Positions 7,716-17,676 of a DNA stretch of 64,000 nt are shown one piece after another. Numbering within the stretch: the first letter of the stretch is position 1; each line of letters starts with the position of its first letter. A program made the translations under genes and the position numbers. The stretch covers positions 1 through 64,000 of the forward strand of contig NZ_JAATWC010000008.1 in assembly GCF_012979235.1 (NCBI RefSeq). Direction: 5' to 3'. The stretch is from Dissulfurirhabdus thermomarina (GTDB lineage: Bacteria; Desulfobacterota; Dissulfuribacteria; Dissulfuribacterales; Dissulfurirhabdaceae). A model generated the notes under the pieces. It saw nothing but the letters and a program-made list of their open reading frames with translations, was not told where the DNA came from and did no database searches.

Positions 7716-8404
7716 TACTCCACCCGCCGGTCCGCCACGATCCGCCCGTCGGTGAGGGTGACCAGCCGGCGCGCGTGCTCCATGACCCGCGGGTCGTGGG
7801 TGGCCACCACGAGGGTGACGCCCCGTTCCCGGTTCATCCGCTGGAGGAGGCGCATGAGGGCCTCGGCGGTGGCGGAGTCGAGGTTGGCCGTGGGCTCGTC
7901 GGCGAGGACCAGGTCCGGGTTGGTGACGATGGCCCGGGCCACGGCCACCCGCTGCTGCTGGCCGCCGGAGAGCTCGCCGGGGCGCCGGTCCTCGAGGCCG
8001 GAAAGGCCCACCTCGGCGAGGATCTCCGCCGCCCGCCGCCGGGCCTCGCGCCGGCCGACGCCCTGGAGCAGCATCACGAACTCCACGTTCTCGACGGCGG
8101 AGAGCACCGGGACCAGGTTGTAGGCCTGGAAGACGAAACCGATGTGCCGGAGGCGCATCTCCGCCAGCTCCGCCGGGCCCATGCGGTCGAGGCGGCGGCC
8201 CGCCACGGTGACCGTGCCGCCGGTGGGGCGGTCGAGGCCGCCCACGAGGTTGAGGAGCGTGGTCTTGCCGGAGCCCGACGGCCCCGAGAGGCAGAGGAAC
8301 TCGCCGGGGGCCACGTCGAGGTCCAGGCCGTCGAGGGCGGTCACCTCCACGGCGCCCTGGCGGTAGCGGCGGGTGAGCCCCCGGCACGAGACGGTGGCCG
8401 TCAT
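7715..8404 (-). CDS. ABC transporter ATPase, LolD/MacB type
   Basis: The 229-residue ATPase has Walker A GPSGSGKTT near residue 43, a Q-loop in VFQAYNLVPVLSAVENVEF, the signature LSGGQQQR, Walker B DLVLADEPT with the LDS D-loop, and the switch His in VVATHDPRV. The QAYNLVP stretch and the length place it in the LolD/FtsE/MacB group, which moves lipoproteins or works mechanically rather than importing solutes. The ATG start at 8404 overlaps the permease stop (ATGA). A longer upstream frame exists but runs into the permease. It should energise the two FtsX-type permeases encoded just upstream. Confidence 0.9.
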   Translation of the reverse strand: MTATVSCRGLTRRYRQGAVEVTALDGLDLDVAPGEFLCLSGPSGSGKTTLLNLVGGLDRPTGGTVTVAGRRLDRMGPAELAEMRLRHIGFVFQAYNLVPVLSAVENVEFVMLLQGVGRREARRRAAEILAEVGLSGLEDRRPGELSGGQQQRVAVARAIVTNPDLVLADEPTANLDSATAEALMRLLQRMNRERGVTLVVATHDPRVMEHARRLVTLTDGRIVADRRVE

Positions 8405-9639
8405 GCCGACGCCCTCGCGATGCTCTCCACCGGCAGCGTCCGGGCGGCCCGCCAGGCGGGGTACAGGGCGGCGGCCATCCCCAGGACGATGACCAGCAGG
8501 TTGGCCGCCAGGGCGTCCCCGGCCGTCCACTCGAGGGGGATCACGTGGCCGAGGCCGGCCAGGGCCGCGCCCCGGGCGAAGGCGGAGACGTCGATGCCCT
8601 CCCCGGAGGCGGCCACGGTGAGGACGGCGGCGAGGTTGCCGGCGGCGAGCCCCAGGGCCAGGAGGAAGAAGGCCTCCAGGAGCACCTGGGCCACCACCGC
8701 GCCGGGCCGCATCCCCAGCGCCCGGAAGAGCCCGAATTCCCGCGTCCGCTCGAAGACCGCCATGAGGAGGGTGTTCACCAGGCCGAAGGCCATGGCGAGG
8801 AAGACGATGAGGTACCAGATGACGCTGAAGCGCTGGCTGAAGGCCACCCGGAGCCCCAGGATGGGCTCGAGGACGTTCCAGGGCTGGACGTCGAGGTCCG
8901 GGGCGGCGGCCCGGAGCCGGCGGAGCACCGGGGCGATGCGTCCCCGGTCCGTCACCGCCAGGGCGATCTCGGAGATGTCGCCTCCGATGCCGAGCATCCG
9001 CTGGGCGGTCTCGATCCCCGTGAAGGCGAAGGCCTTCTCCGTGGCCTCGAGCCGTGCCCCGAAGACCCCCACCACCCGGAAGCCCCGGCTGGCGATGACG
9101 TTGGCCGCGTCCTGGCTCATGACCACCACCCGCTTGCCGACCCGGGTCTCGAGGTGCCGGGCCAGCCGCCGGCCGAGCAGGATCCCGGGGTCCCCCGGTC
9201 CCTCGAGCCCGCGTCCCCGCACCACGGCGCCGGGGATGAAGGAGAGGCCCCGCTCGGCCGCGGGGTCGATCCCCACCAGCACCACCCCGGCCGACTCGCG
9301 CTCGCTGGCCACCACCGCCGGCACCCGCACCCGGGGGGCCCAGGCCCGGACGCCGGGGGCGTCCAGGGCCCGGCGGAGCGCCGGGGAGGGGGGCGGCATG
9401 CGGTGGTCCACCACCGGGTCGTCCCGGTAGCCGGGGGCATGGACCTGGACGTGGCCCGTGAGGTTCCGGATGGTCTCCTCCACCACCTGGTCGATGGCGC
9501 CGCGCATGAAGGCCGCCGAGACCACCATGGTCCAGCTGCCGGCGGCCACGGCCGCGAGGAGGACCGCCGTCCGCCCGGGCCGGCGCCAGAGGTTGCGCCA
9601 GCCGAGGAGCGCGAGGAAGGCGAGACGCCGCGGCCGCAT
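8401..9639 (-). CDS. ABC permease, FtsX/LolE-like (second of two)
   Basis: The 412-residue protein has the MacB/LolC layout. One N-terminal membrane helix (about residues 22-45) is followed by a periplasmic domain of roughly 210 residues and three C-terminal helices (about 270-400) forming the FtsX domain. The ERTREFGLFRALGMRP segment between helices is the coupling region that contacts the ATPase. It begins one base after the first permease ends and overlaps the ATPase gene. The two permeases probably form a heterodimer with the ATPase, as LolC and LolE do with LolD. Confidence 0.85.
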   Translation of the reverse strand: MRPRRLAFLALLGWRNLWRRPGRTAVLLAAVAAGSWTMVVSAAFMRGAIDQVVEETIRNLTGHVQVHAPGYRDDPVVDHRMPPPSPALRRALDAPGVRAWAPRVRVPAVVASERESAGVVLVGIDPAAERGLSFIPGAVVRGRGLEGPGDPGILLGRRLARHLETRVGKRVVVMSQDAANVIASRGFRVVGVFGARLEATEKAFAFTGIETAQRMLGIGGDISEIALAVTDRGRIAPVLRRLRAAAPDLDVQPWNVLEPILGLRVAFSQRFSVIWYLIVFLAMAFGLVNTLLMAVFERTREFGLFRALGMRPGAVVAQVLLEAFFLLALGLAAGNLAAVLTVAASGEGIDVSAFARGAALAGLGHVIPLEWTAGDALAANLLVIVLGMAAALYPAWRAARTLPVESIARASA

Positions 9640-9640
9640 C

Positions 9641-10870
9641 TTACGCCGCCTTCAGGGCCTCCAGCGGCCGGAGGCGCCGGGCGCGGAGGGCGGGGTAGAG
9701 GGCCGAGAGCATGGCGGCGGCGAAGACCGCCGCCGGCCCGGAGCCGAGGGTGAAGGGCGTGAACCGGGGCCGGATGGCGCTGGGCATGTTGAAGTGGGCG
9801 GCCAGTTCCTCCATGCCCGGGATGGAGAAGCCGTGGACGTAGAACCAGGCGTTCACCGCCACACCCAGGCACTCGCCCAGGCAGAGGCCGAGCAGCGTGA
9901 GCACCAGGGCCTCGAGCAGCACCATGGCGCCGATCCGCCGGGGCCGCATCCCCAGGGCGAGGAGCAGGCCGAACTCCCGGGTCCGCTCCAACACGGACAT
10001 GAGGAAGGTGTTCATGATGCTGAAGGTGATGACCACCACGAGGGCCGCGTAGAAGAACCAGCTCGAGGCGAAGTCGAGATCGATGAGCTCCTTCATGCCG
10101 GGCAGGAGCCGGTCCCAGGTGAGGACCACGAGGTCTTCCCCGGGCGGAAGGGCCGCGCGGACCCGGCGCTCCAGGTTCCCGAGTTCCGCCACGCCCCGTC
10201 CCCGGACCACCACGGCGTGTCCCGCCCCGTCCATGCTGAAGACCTCCTGGAAGGTCCCCAGGGGGATCTCCACGAAGCCCCGGTCCACCTCCGCGGAACC
10301 GGTCTCGAAGATCCCCGCCACCGGGACCGCCACGGCGGCCACGGACCCGTCCCGGCCGGTGCCGAGCAGCGTCAGCTCGCCGCCCACGTCGAGGTGCAGG
10401 TTGCGGGCCAGGCGCCGCCCCACCACCGCCTCCATGGCGTGGTCGCCGGAGAGATAGCGCCCCCGCCGGACGAGGCCCGGGATGTTCGAGACCCCGGGCT
10501 CGCGCCGGGGGGCCACGCCCACCACCTGGATGCCGTAGCTTCGGGTGGCGGAGGAGGCCAGGGCGAAGCCGTAGGCCCGGGGCGCGGCCGCCGCCACTCC
10601 GGGGACGCGCCCGATGCGGTCGGCCAGCTCCCGCACCCGGGCGACGGCGGTCCGCATCTTGGGGGCGTCGAGGTAGCCCGCCCGCTGGACCTGGAGGTGG
10701 CCGTAGAAGATCCGGACGGTGTTGTCGATGGTCATGGCGTAGCTGCCCATCTGGAGGCCGATGTTGAAGACCAGGAGCCCGGCGCCGAAGGCGATGGCGG
10801 CCAGGGTGAGCCAGGTGCGGCGCCGGTTGCGCCAGATGTTGCGCCAGGCGAGCCGGACGAGGATCGGCAT
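9641..10870 (-). CDS. ABC permease, FtsX/LolC-like (first of two)
   Basis: The 409-residue protein opens with MPILVRLAWRNIWRNRRRTW, the cytoplasmic amphipathic start of the LolC/E group. It has one helix near residues 20-40, a periplasmic domain, and three C-terminal helices. The coupling motif ERTREFGLLLALGMRP is almost the same as in its partner, so the two permeases are paralogs. The ATG overlaps the stop of the LolA-like gene (TGATG). A longer frame extends upstream through that gene but is not supported. Confidence 0.85.
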   Translation of the reverse strand: MPILVRLAWRNIWRNRRRTWLTLAAIAFGAGLLVFNIGLQMGSYAMTIDNTVRIFYGHLQVQRAGYLDAPKMRTAVARVRELADRIGRVPGVAAAAPRAYGFALASSATRSYGIQVVGVAPRREPGVSNIPGLVRRGRYLSGDHAMEAVVGRRLARNLHLDVGGELTLLGTGRDGSVAAVAVPVAGIFETGSAEVDRGFVEIPLGTFQEVFSMDGAGHAVVVRGRGVAELGNLERRVRAALPPGEDLVVLTWDRLLPGMKELIDLDFASSWFFYAALVVVITFSIMNTFLMSVLERTREFGLLLALGMRPRRIGAMVLLEALVLTLLGLCLGECLGVAVNAWFYVHGFSIPGMEELAAHFNMPSAIRPRFTPFTLGSGPAAVFAAAMLSALYPALRARRLRPLEALKAA

Positions 10871-11667
10871 CAGAACCTCCTCGGGTTCCGCAGGGCCGAG
10901 AGGGTGAAGGCCGCCTCGGGGATCCGGGCCCCGTAGGCCACCCGGCGCACCCGGACCTCGGTCCATTCCCCCGGGGCCTCGACCTTTTCCATGCGCTGGC
11001 GGGCCGCGGTGGGGCGCCCGCCCATCACCCGGACCTCCAGGGTCCGCATGCGCTTGACGAGCCGGCCGTCCTGGTCGTAGAAGTCGTGGCCGAGGAGGAC
11101 CTCGTCGTCGCGGATCCGCACCACCTCGCGGCCCCAGACCACGGGGGCCGATTCCAGGGGCACGGATTCCACCACGTAGACCTCGCGGCCGCCGTCCCGT
11201 TCCACGCCCAGCAGCCGGTGCCGGTAGCGGTCCACGATCTCGTCGGAGCGGGCCACGTCGTTGTTGGAGAAGTCGGAGCCCATCCAGCTCTGGTGCATCA
11301 TGCTGGCCGGGATCCGGATCACCCGGTTCACCTTCGGGCTGAAGCTCCACATGGTCCCCTTGACCAGGAGGGTCCCGGTGCCGGCGTCCTTCTTCGGGGC
11401 CAGGACCCGGACGAGGGTCCGGTCGCTGCCCAGGGTGAGGACCCGGAGGACCAGGGTCCGCTCCCAGTCGGGCCGGTGGATGGTCATCTCCACCACGGAG
11501 TCGGACGAGGTGCCCCGCCAGTAGTCGATGGCGGCCTTGACCAGGGCCCGGGGGTCGGGCCTCCCGGGGGCGGACGCCGCCGCGCCGCCGCGGGGGGCGG
11601 CCAGCAGCGCAAGGGCGAGGAGGATCGGGATCGCCCGGCGGCGCCGGGCCGGCTGGTGGGTGTGCAC
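10870..11667 (-). CDS. LolA-like outer-membrane lipoprotein-sorting protein
   Basis: The 265-residue precursor starts at a GTG, has an Arg-rich N-terminus and a hydrophobic signal segment (about residues 12-30). The mature part matches the LolA_like family (often annotated as outer membrane lipoprotein-sorting protein). It includes a GTGTLLVKGTMWSFSPKVNR segment and a SWMGSDFSNNDV motif that is typical of the family. These proteins adopt a half-open beta-barrel that can hold a lipid chain in the periplasm. The gene is first in an operon with two LolC/E-type permeases, a LolD-type ATPase and an outer-membrane barrel. Together these could ship a lipid or lipoprotein from inner to outer membrane. 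Confidence 0.8.
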   Translation of the reverse strand: MHTHQPARRRRAIPILLALALLAAPRGGAAASAPGRPDPRALVKAAIDYWRGTSSDSVVEMTIHRPDWERTLVLRVLTLGSDRTLVRVLAPKKDAGTGTLLVKGTMWSFSPKVNRVIRIPASMMHQSWMGSDFSNNDVARSDEIVDRYRHRLLGVERDGGREVYVVESVPLESAPVVWGREVVRIRDDEVLLGHDFYDQDGRLVKRMRTLEVRVMGGRPTAARQRMEKVEAPGEWTEVRVRRVAYGARIPEAAFTLSALRNPRRF

Positions 11668-11712
11668 GCCGGTATTACAGCACAGGCGGGCGGTTTTGGC
11701 CAGTGGGCCGCG

Positions 11713-12111
11713 TCAGCGGCGGACCTGCACCCGTTCCACCACCTTGCGGTAGTAGACCTGGTCCACCTCGAGGTTGACGGGCCGGCGGCGGCGGAGGTTG
11801 ATCCGGGTGACGAGCAGGTTGAGCTTCTGGACCTGCCGGTAGCGTTCCCCCTCGTCTTCCAGGTGGCGGAGGAGCTCGGCGGTGGAACGGAGCTCGCGTT
11901 CCTCTTCCAACTCGGGGGGAAGGTAGCCGGCGTTCTTGAGCATCTTGTAGGCGAGGCGGAGATCGGGGGGCACGAAGGTGTCGTCCTCGAAGCGGAGGGG
12001 CCGCCCCGCGCCGGGGAGGTCGTCGAGCTCCCCCCGCTCCTGGGCCTCCCGGATCCGCTGCTCGGCGATCATCTCGAGGAAGCGAAGGCTCACGGCGGCC
12101 TCCTGGGTCAT
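11713..12111 (-). CDS. DUF1992 (DnaJ homolog subfamily C28-type) domain protein
   Basis: The 132-residue protein is a single DUF1992 domain. Landmarks are AEQRIREAQERGELDDLPGAGRPL (positions 16-39; an Ile-rich helix, then the conserved LPG.G.PL turn) and RLAYKMLKNAGYLPPELEE. No J domain is present. The function is not established. The ATG at 12111 gives the longest product; an internal Met at residue 14 is also possible. It stands divergent to recN. Confidence 0.75.
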   Translation of the reverse strand: MTQEAAVSLRFLEMIAEQRIREAQERGELDDLPGAGRPLRFEDDTFVPPDLRLAYKMLKNAGYLPPELEEERELRSTAELLRHLEDEGERYRQVQKLNLLVTRINLRRRRPVNLEVDQVYYRKVVERVQVRR

Positions 12112-12210
12112 CCCGGTTGTTCCGCGGCGGCGGATGGGGTAAAAGTGGAAAACTCCAAGGGGCTTATTGCGAAAAAATTATACCCCGCCCGGCCCGCCCG
12201 ATCCACAGCC

Positions 12211-13881
12211 ATGCTCGCCGAACTCCTCCTCGAGAACTTCGTGCTCATCGACCGGGCCGCCCTGGCCTTTCCGCCCGGGTTCACGGTGCTCACCGGCGAG
12301 ACCGGCGCGGGCAAATCCCTCATGGTCCGGGCGGTGCAGCTCATCCTCGGCGACCGGGGCGGCGCCGACGTGGTCCGCACCGGCGCCGAGCAGGGAAGCA
12401 TCCAGGCCGTGCTGGAGCCGGGGGAGGGGGCCCGGGCCTTCCTGGAGGAGCGGGGGATCGAGGCGGGCGAGGACGACGGCCTCATCCTGCGCCGGGTCTT
12501 CTCCCGGGGCGGCCGCGGGCGGATCTACGTCAACGGGGTCCTGGTGACGCTCCAGGACCTTCGCGCCCTCACGGGGGGGCTCGTGAGCCTCGCCGGCCAG
12601 CACGACTACCAGCACCTGCTCCGGCGCGAGAGCCACGGCCCGTGGCTGGACCGGTTCGGCGGCCTGGAGGACCGGGCGACCCGGGTCCGGGCCCTCCACC
12701 GGGAGGCGGCGGCCGTGCGCCGGGCCCTCGAAGAGGCCCGCGCCGGCCGGGCGGCCCGGGAGGAGGCGCTGGAGCGGCTCCGGGCCGAGGCCGGGGAGAT
12801 CGACGCCCTGGCCCCCCAGCCCGGCGAGGACGAGGCCCTGGAGGCCGAGCGCCGGGTGCTCCGCCACGCCGCCACCCTCCGGGAGATCGGCGAACGCTGC
12901 CACGGGGCCCTCTACGCCGAAAAGGGCGCGGTCTGCGAGGTGCTCGCCCGCTGCCGGCAGGACCTCGAGCGCATGGCCGCCCTGGACGAACGGCTGGCCC
13001 GCACCCTGGAGGATCTCCAGTCCGCGGCCTTCCAGGCAGAGGAGGCGGCCTTCGCCCTGCGGGACTACCTCCAGGACCTCCCCGCCGACCTCTCCCGGCT
13101 GGAAGAGGTGGAGGAGCGGCTCCACCGCCTCGAGCGCCTCAAGCGCACCTACGGCCCGGAGCTGGCCGACGTCCTGGAATACCGGCGCGGGATCGACGCC
13201 CGCCTGGCCGACCTCGAGCGGGGGGGCGGCGACGAGGAGCGCCTGGCGGCGGAGCTGGCGCGGTTCGAGGCCGAGCTCCTCGATGCGGCCCGGGAGCTGT
13301 CCGAGGCCCGGAAGGCCGCCTCCGGCGACCTGGCCCGGGCGGTCATGGAAGAGCTTTCGGGCCTCAAGCTCGACCGGGCCTGGTTCGAGGTGGGGGTCCA
13401 GGCCCCGGCCGAGCCCACGCCCGCCGACGTGGGGCCCGAAGGGCTCGACCGGGTGGAGTTCCTCTTCTGCCCCAACGTGGGGGAGCCCATCCGGCCGCTG
13501 GCGGCCATCGCCTCGGGCGGCGAGCTCTCCCGGGTGACCCTGGCCCTTCGGGCGGCCCTGGCCCGAAGAGGCGGCATCGAGACCGTCATCTTCGACGAGA
13601 TCGACGCGGGCCTCGGCGGCGAGGTGGCGGACCGGGTGGGCCAAAAGCTCAAGGCCCTCTCCGCCGCCGGCCAGGTCATCGCCATCACCCACTTCCCCCA
13701 GATCGCCGCCATGGCGGATCACCACCTGGTGGTGGAGAAGTCCGTGGAGGGCGACCGCACCGTCACCCGGGTCCGCCGGGTGGAGGGGGAGGAGCGGGTG
13801 GCGGAGATCGCCCGCATGCTCGGCGGCGAGCCGGAGGCGGCCCTGGCCTACGCCCGGGGCCTGGTGGGGAGGCCGGGCTAG
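12211..13881 (+). CDS. recN: DNA repair protein RecN
   Basis: The 556-residue SMC-like ATPase has Walker A GETGAGKS at residues 29-36, a long coiled-coil middle (about 155-400), the ABC-type signature ASGGELSR, and Walker B in VIFDEIDAGLGGEVADRV near the C-terminus. The opening MLAELLLENFVLID and the ITHFPQIAAMADHH segment are characteristic of RecN. It helps join and repair double-strand breaks in the cytoplasm. Length matches the family. The ATG at 12211 begins the conserved LxxLxIxNFxLI strand; the frame stays open further upstream by chance. Confidence 0.95.
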   Translation: MLAELLLENFVLIDRAALAFPPGFTVLTGETGAGKSLMVRAVQLILGDRGGADVVRTGAEQGSIQAVLEPGEGARAFLEERGIEAGEDDGLILRRVFSRGGRGRIYVNGVLVTLQDLRALTGGLVSLAGQHDYQHLLRRESHGPWLDRFGGLEDRATRVRALHREAAAVRRALEEARAGRAAREEALERLRAEAGEIDALAPQPGEDEALEAERRVLRHAATLREIGERCHGALYAEKGAVCEVLARCRQDLERMAALDERLARTLEDLQSAAFQAEEAAFALRDYLQDLPADLSRLEEVEERLHRLERLKRTYGPELADVLEYRRGIDARLADLERGGGDEERLAAELARFEAELLDAARELSEARKAASGDLARAVMEELSGLKLDRAWFEVGVQAPAEPTPADVGPEGLDRVEFLFCPNVGEPIRPLAAIASGGELSRVTLALRAALARRGGIETVIFDEIDAGLGGEVADRVGQKLKALSAAGQVIAITHFPQIAAMADHHLVVEKSVEGDRTVTRVRRVEGEERVAEIARMLGGEPEAALAYARGLVGRPG

Positions 13882-14874
13882 GTGGCAACGGGGATCGTCC
13901 TCTTCTCCGGGGGCCTCGACAGCATCCTCGCCTGCCGCCTCCTCATGGAGCAGGGGGTGCGGGTGACGGCGCTCCGGTTCATCACCCCCTTCTTCGGCCA
14001 CGGGATAAAGGGCGGAGAGGCGGCCGAGGCCGAGCGGGTCCGCCGGGCCTACGGGATCGAGCTCCGGGTGGAGGACGTCTCCGTGCCCTACCTCGAGCTG
14101 GTCAAGGCCCCGCCCCACGGCTACGGCCGGTACATGAACCCCTGCATCGACTGCAAGATCTTCATGATCCGGGAGGCCCTGGCCCGCCTCGAGCCCCTCG
14201 GCGCCGACTTCGTGGCCACCGGCGAGGTGGTGGGCCAAAGGCCCATGTCCCAGCGGCGGGACACCCTGCGCCACATCGAGAAGGCCGCGGGGGCCGAGGG
14301 GCGGCTGCTCCGCCCCCTCTGCGCCCGGCGGCTTCCGCCCACCCGCCCCGAGCTGGAGGGGTTGGTGGACCGGGAGCGCCTTCTGGGGATCGCCGGCCGG
14401 GGCCGGAAGGAGCAGATGGCCCTGGCGACGCGCTACGGCATCCGCGACTATCCCACCCCCGCCGGGGGGTGCGTGCTGGCGGACCCCATCCTCTCGCGCC
14501 GGTTCCGGCGGCTCTTCGACCTCTGGCCGGACTTCGGGGTGGCGGACGCCGTGCGGGCCCAGCTGGGGCGGCAGTTCCTGCTCCCCGGCGGGTCCTGGCT
14601 GCTGGTGGGGCGGAACCGGGACGAGAACGCCCGGATCCTCGCCCTGGCGGGGCCCGAGGATCTCACCCTCCGCCTCGCCGACCGCCCGGGGCCCCTGGGG
14701 CTGCTGGCGCGGCGGGGCGAGGCGGCCGACGAGGAGCTGGCCGCCCGGATCCTGTGCCGCTACGCCCGGGGCGGCGGCGGCCGGGTCCGTGTCCGGGGGG
14801 GCGGCGGGCCGGACCGGGTGGTCGTGGTGGCCGATCCGCTGCCGGGGGCCGAGATCGAGGCCCTCCGGGTCTGA
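13882..14874 (+). CDS. PP-loop tRNA-thiolation-like protein with NFACT-R domain
   Basis: The 330-residue protein begins one base after the recN stop with a GTG. The N-terminal PP-loop ATPase motif is FSGGLDSIL (residues 8-16), which adenylates its target as in MnmA, ThiI and TtuA. A Cys pair lies in MNPCIDCKIFM (about 88-98), and a further Cys in AGGCVLADP could act in sulfur transfer. From about residue 230, GSWLLVGRNRDENARILALA followed by an AARILCRYAR helix resembles the NFACT-R RNA-binding domain. This combination suggests thiolation of tRNA. MnmA itself is longer and has a different C-terminus. The exact modified nucleotide is unknown. Confidence 0.7.
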   Translation: MATGIVLFSGGLDSILACRLLMEQGVRVTALRFITPFFGHGIKGGEAAEAERVRRAYGIELRVEDVSVPYLELVKAPPHGYGRYMNPCIDCKIFMIREALARLEPLGADFVATGEVVGQRPMSQRRDTLRHIEKAAGAEGRLLRPLCARRLPPTRPELEGLVDRERLLGIAGRGRKEQMALATRYGIRDYPTPAGGCVLADPILSRRFRRLFDLWPDFGVADAVRAQLGRQFLLPGGSWLLVGRNRDENARILALAGPEDLTLRLADRPGPLGLLARRGEAADEELAARILCRYARGGGGRVRVRGGGGPDRVVVVADPLPGAEIEALRV

Positions 14875-14881
14875 TCCGGGG

Positions 14882-16753
<1,872 letters not shown>

Positions 16754-16782
16754 GACGGGTCCCGGGCCGATCGCCCGTGCCG

Positions 16783-17370
16783 CTAGTCGAAGGCGACCCG
16801 GACGGGCCGGCGCACTTCCCGCTCCTCCACCTCGAAGGGCTGCGCCGGGCGGAAGCCCGCGGAGCCGCCCACCACGTTGTGGGGAAACTGCTCGAGGTAG
16901 GTGTTGTAGGTCATGACGGCGTCGTTGAAGGCCTGGCGGGCGAAGGCCACCTTGTTCTCGGTGGAGGACAGTTCCTCCATGAGCTGCCCCATGGTCTGGT
17001 TGGCCTTGAGGTCGGGGTAGTTCTCGGCCACGGCGAAGAGTCGGCCCAGGGAGGCGGTGAGGGCCGAGTCGGCGCCCATGAGGGAACGGACGGCCGCCGC
17101 GTCCTCGGGGCGGCGCGAGGCCGCCCGGCCCGCCGCAGCCGCCCGGTCCCGGGCCTGGATGACGGCCTCGAGGGTCTCCCGCTCGTGCTTCATATAGGCC
17201 TTGGCGGTCTCCACCAGGTTGGGGATGAGGTCGTAGCGGCGCTCGAGCTGCACGTCGATCTGGGCGAAGGCGTTCCGGAACCGGTTCCGAAGGGCCACCA
17301 GCCGGTTGTAGACGGCGACGGGGTAGGCCAGTGCGAGGAGCAGGAGCCCGAGGAACACGTAGTCGATCAT
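16783..17370 (-). CDS. lemA: LemA family membrane protein
   Basis: The 195-residue protein has one N-terminal transmembrane helix (about residues 3-22). Then comes a long helical hairpin with the LemA signature: NRFRNAFAQIDVQLERRYDL, IPNLVETAKAYMKHE, and a YNTYLEQFPHNVVGG end. The bulk is likely outside the cytoplasm, with the N-terminus short. I chose the ATG at 17370, which has AAGGA about nine bases upstream; another ATG three codons earlier is too close to that site. The gene is co-transcribed with the M48 protease, and an attenuator-like leader precedes it. Confidence 0.9.
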   Translation of the reverse strand: MIDYVFLGLLLLALAYPVAVYNRLVALRNRFRNAFAQIDVQLERRYDLIPNLVETAKAYMKHERETLEAVIQARDRAAAAGRAASRRPEDAAAVRSLMGADSALTASLGRLFAVAENYPDLKANQTMGQLMEELSSTENKVAFARQAFNDAVMTYNTYLEQFPHNVVGGSAGFRPAQPFEVEEREVRRPVRVAFD

Positions 17371-17502
17371 GGGAAGCATCCTTTCGGCCGTTTCGGCGGG
17401 GTCTCTCGTCCACCTTTCGGCACGGCGGCAACGGACCTTGAGGAGGAGGGGGACGAGGGGGCGGGGATGTGCCGGCTGCAGCACCGCCGCCGGGAGGCCG
17501 TC

Positions 17503-17585
17503 AAAAAAAAGCAGCCGGAATCCCGAAAGACGCCGGCTGCCCAGGGGAGGGAGGGGAGATGTCACCCGGAGGCAACCTCCGAGTT
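17503..17585 (-). promoter_or_regulatory. Attenuator-like leader with terminator hairpin before lemA
   Basis: Read on the minus strand, the region holds a perfect hairpin CGGAGG-TTG-CCTCCG (17567-17581). Further down is a stem GCAGCCGG...CCGGCTGC (17511-17540) followed by eight T (17503-17510), a textbook intrinsic terminator. It lies between a minus-strand promoter at 17593-17620 and the lemA start at 17370, so it would stop transcription of lemA and the protease unless overridden. I do not recognise a known riboswitch class. The terminator might instead end transcription from the upstream multicopper oxidase gene. Confidence 0.5.
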
Positions 17586-17592
17586 TAGAAAC

Positions 17593-17620
17593 AAAATAAT
17601 TCAATAAAGAATCTTGTCAA
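17593..17620 (-). promoter_or_regulatory. Sigma70-type promoter for the lemA-protease operon
   Basis: On the minus strand a perfect TTGACA (17615-17620) and TATTTT (17593-17598) are 16 bases apart within an AT-rich patch. Transcription would start near 17585, about 215 bases before lemA, and would run through the terminator-like hairpin. Confidence 0.6.
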
Positions 17621-17676
17621 GAGGGGCCCCGGCGGCCGGGCGGGGCGGGGGGATGGATCACGCGGAAGAGCCGTCC

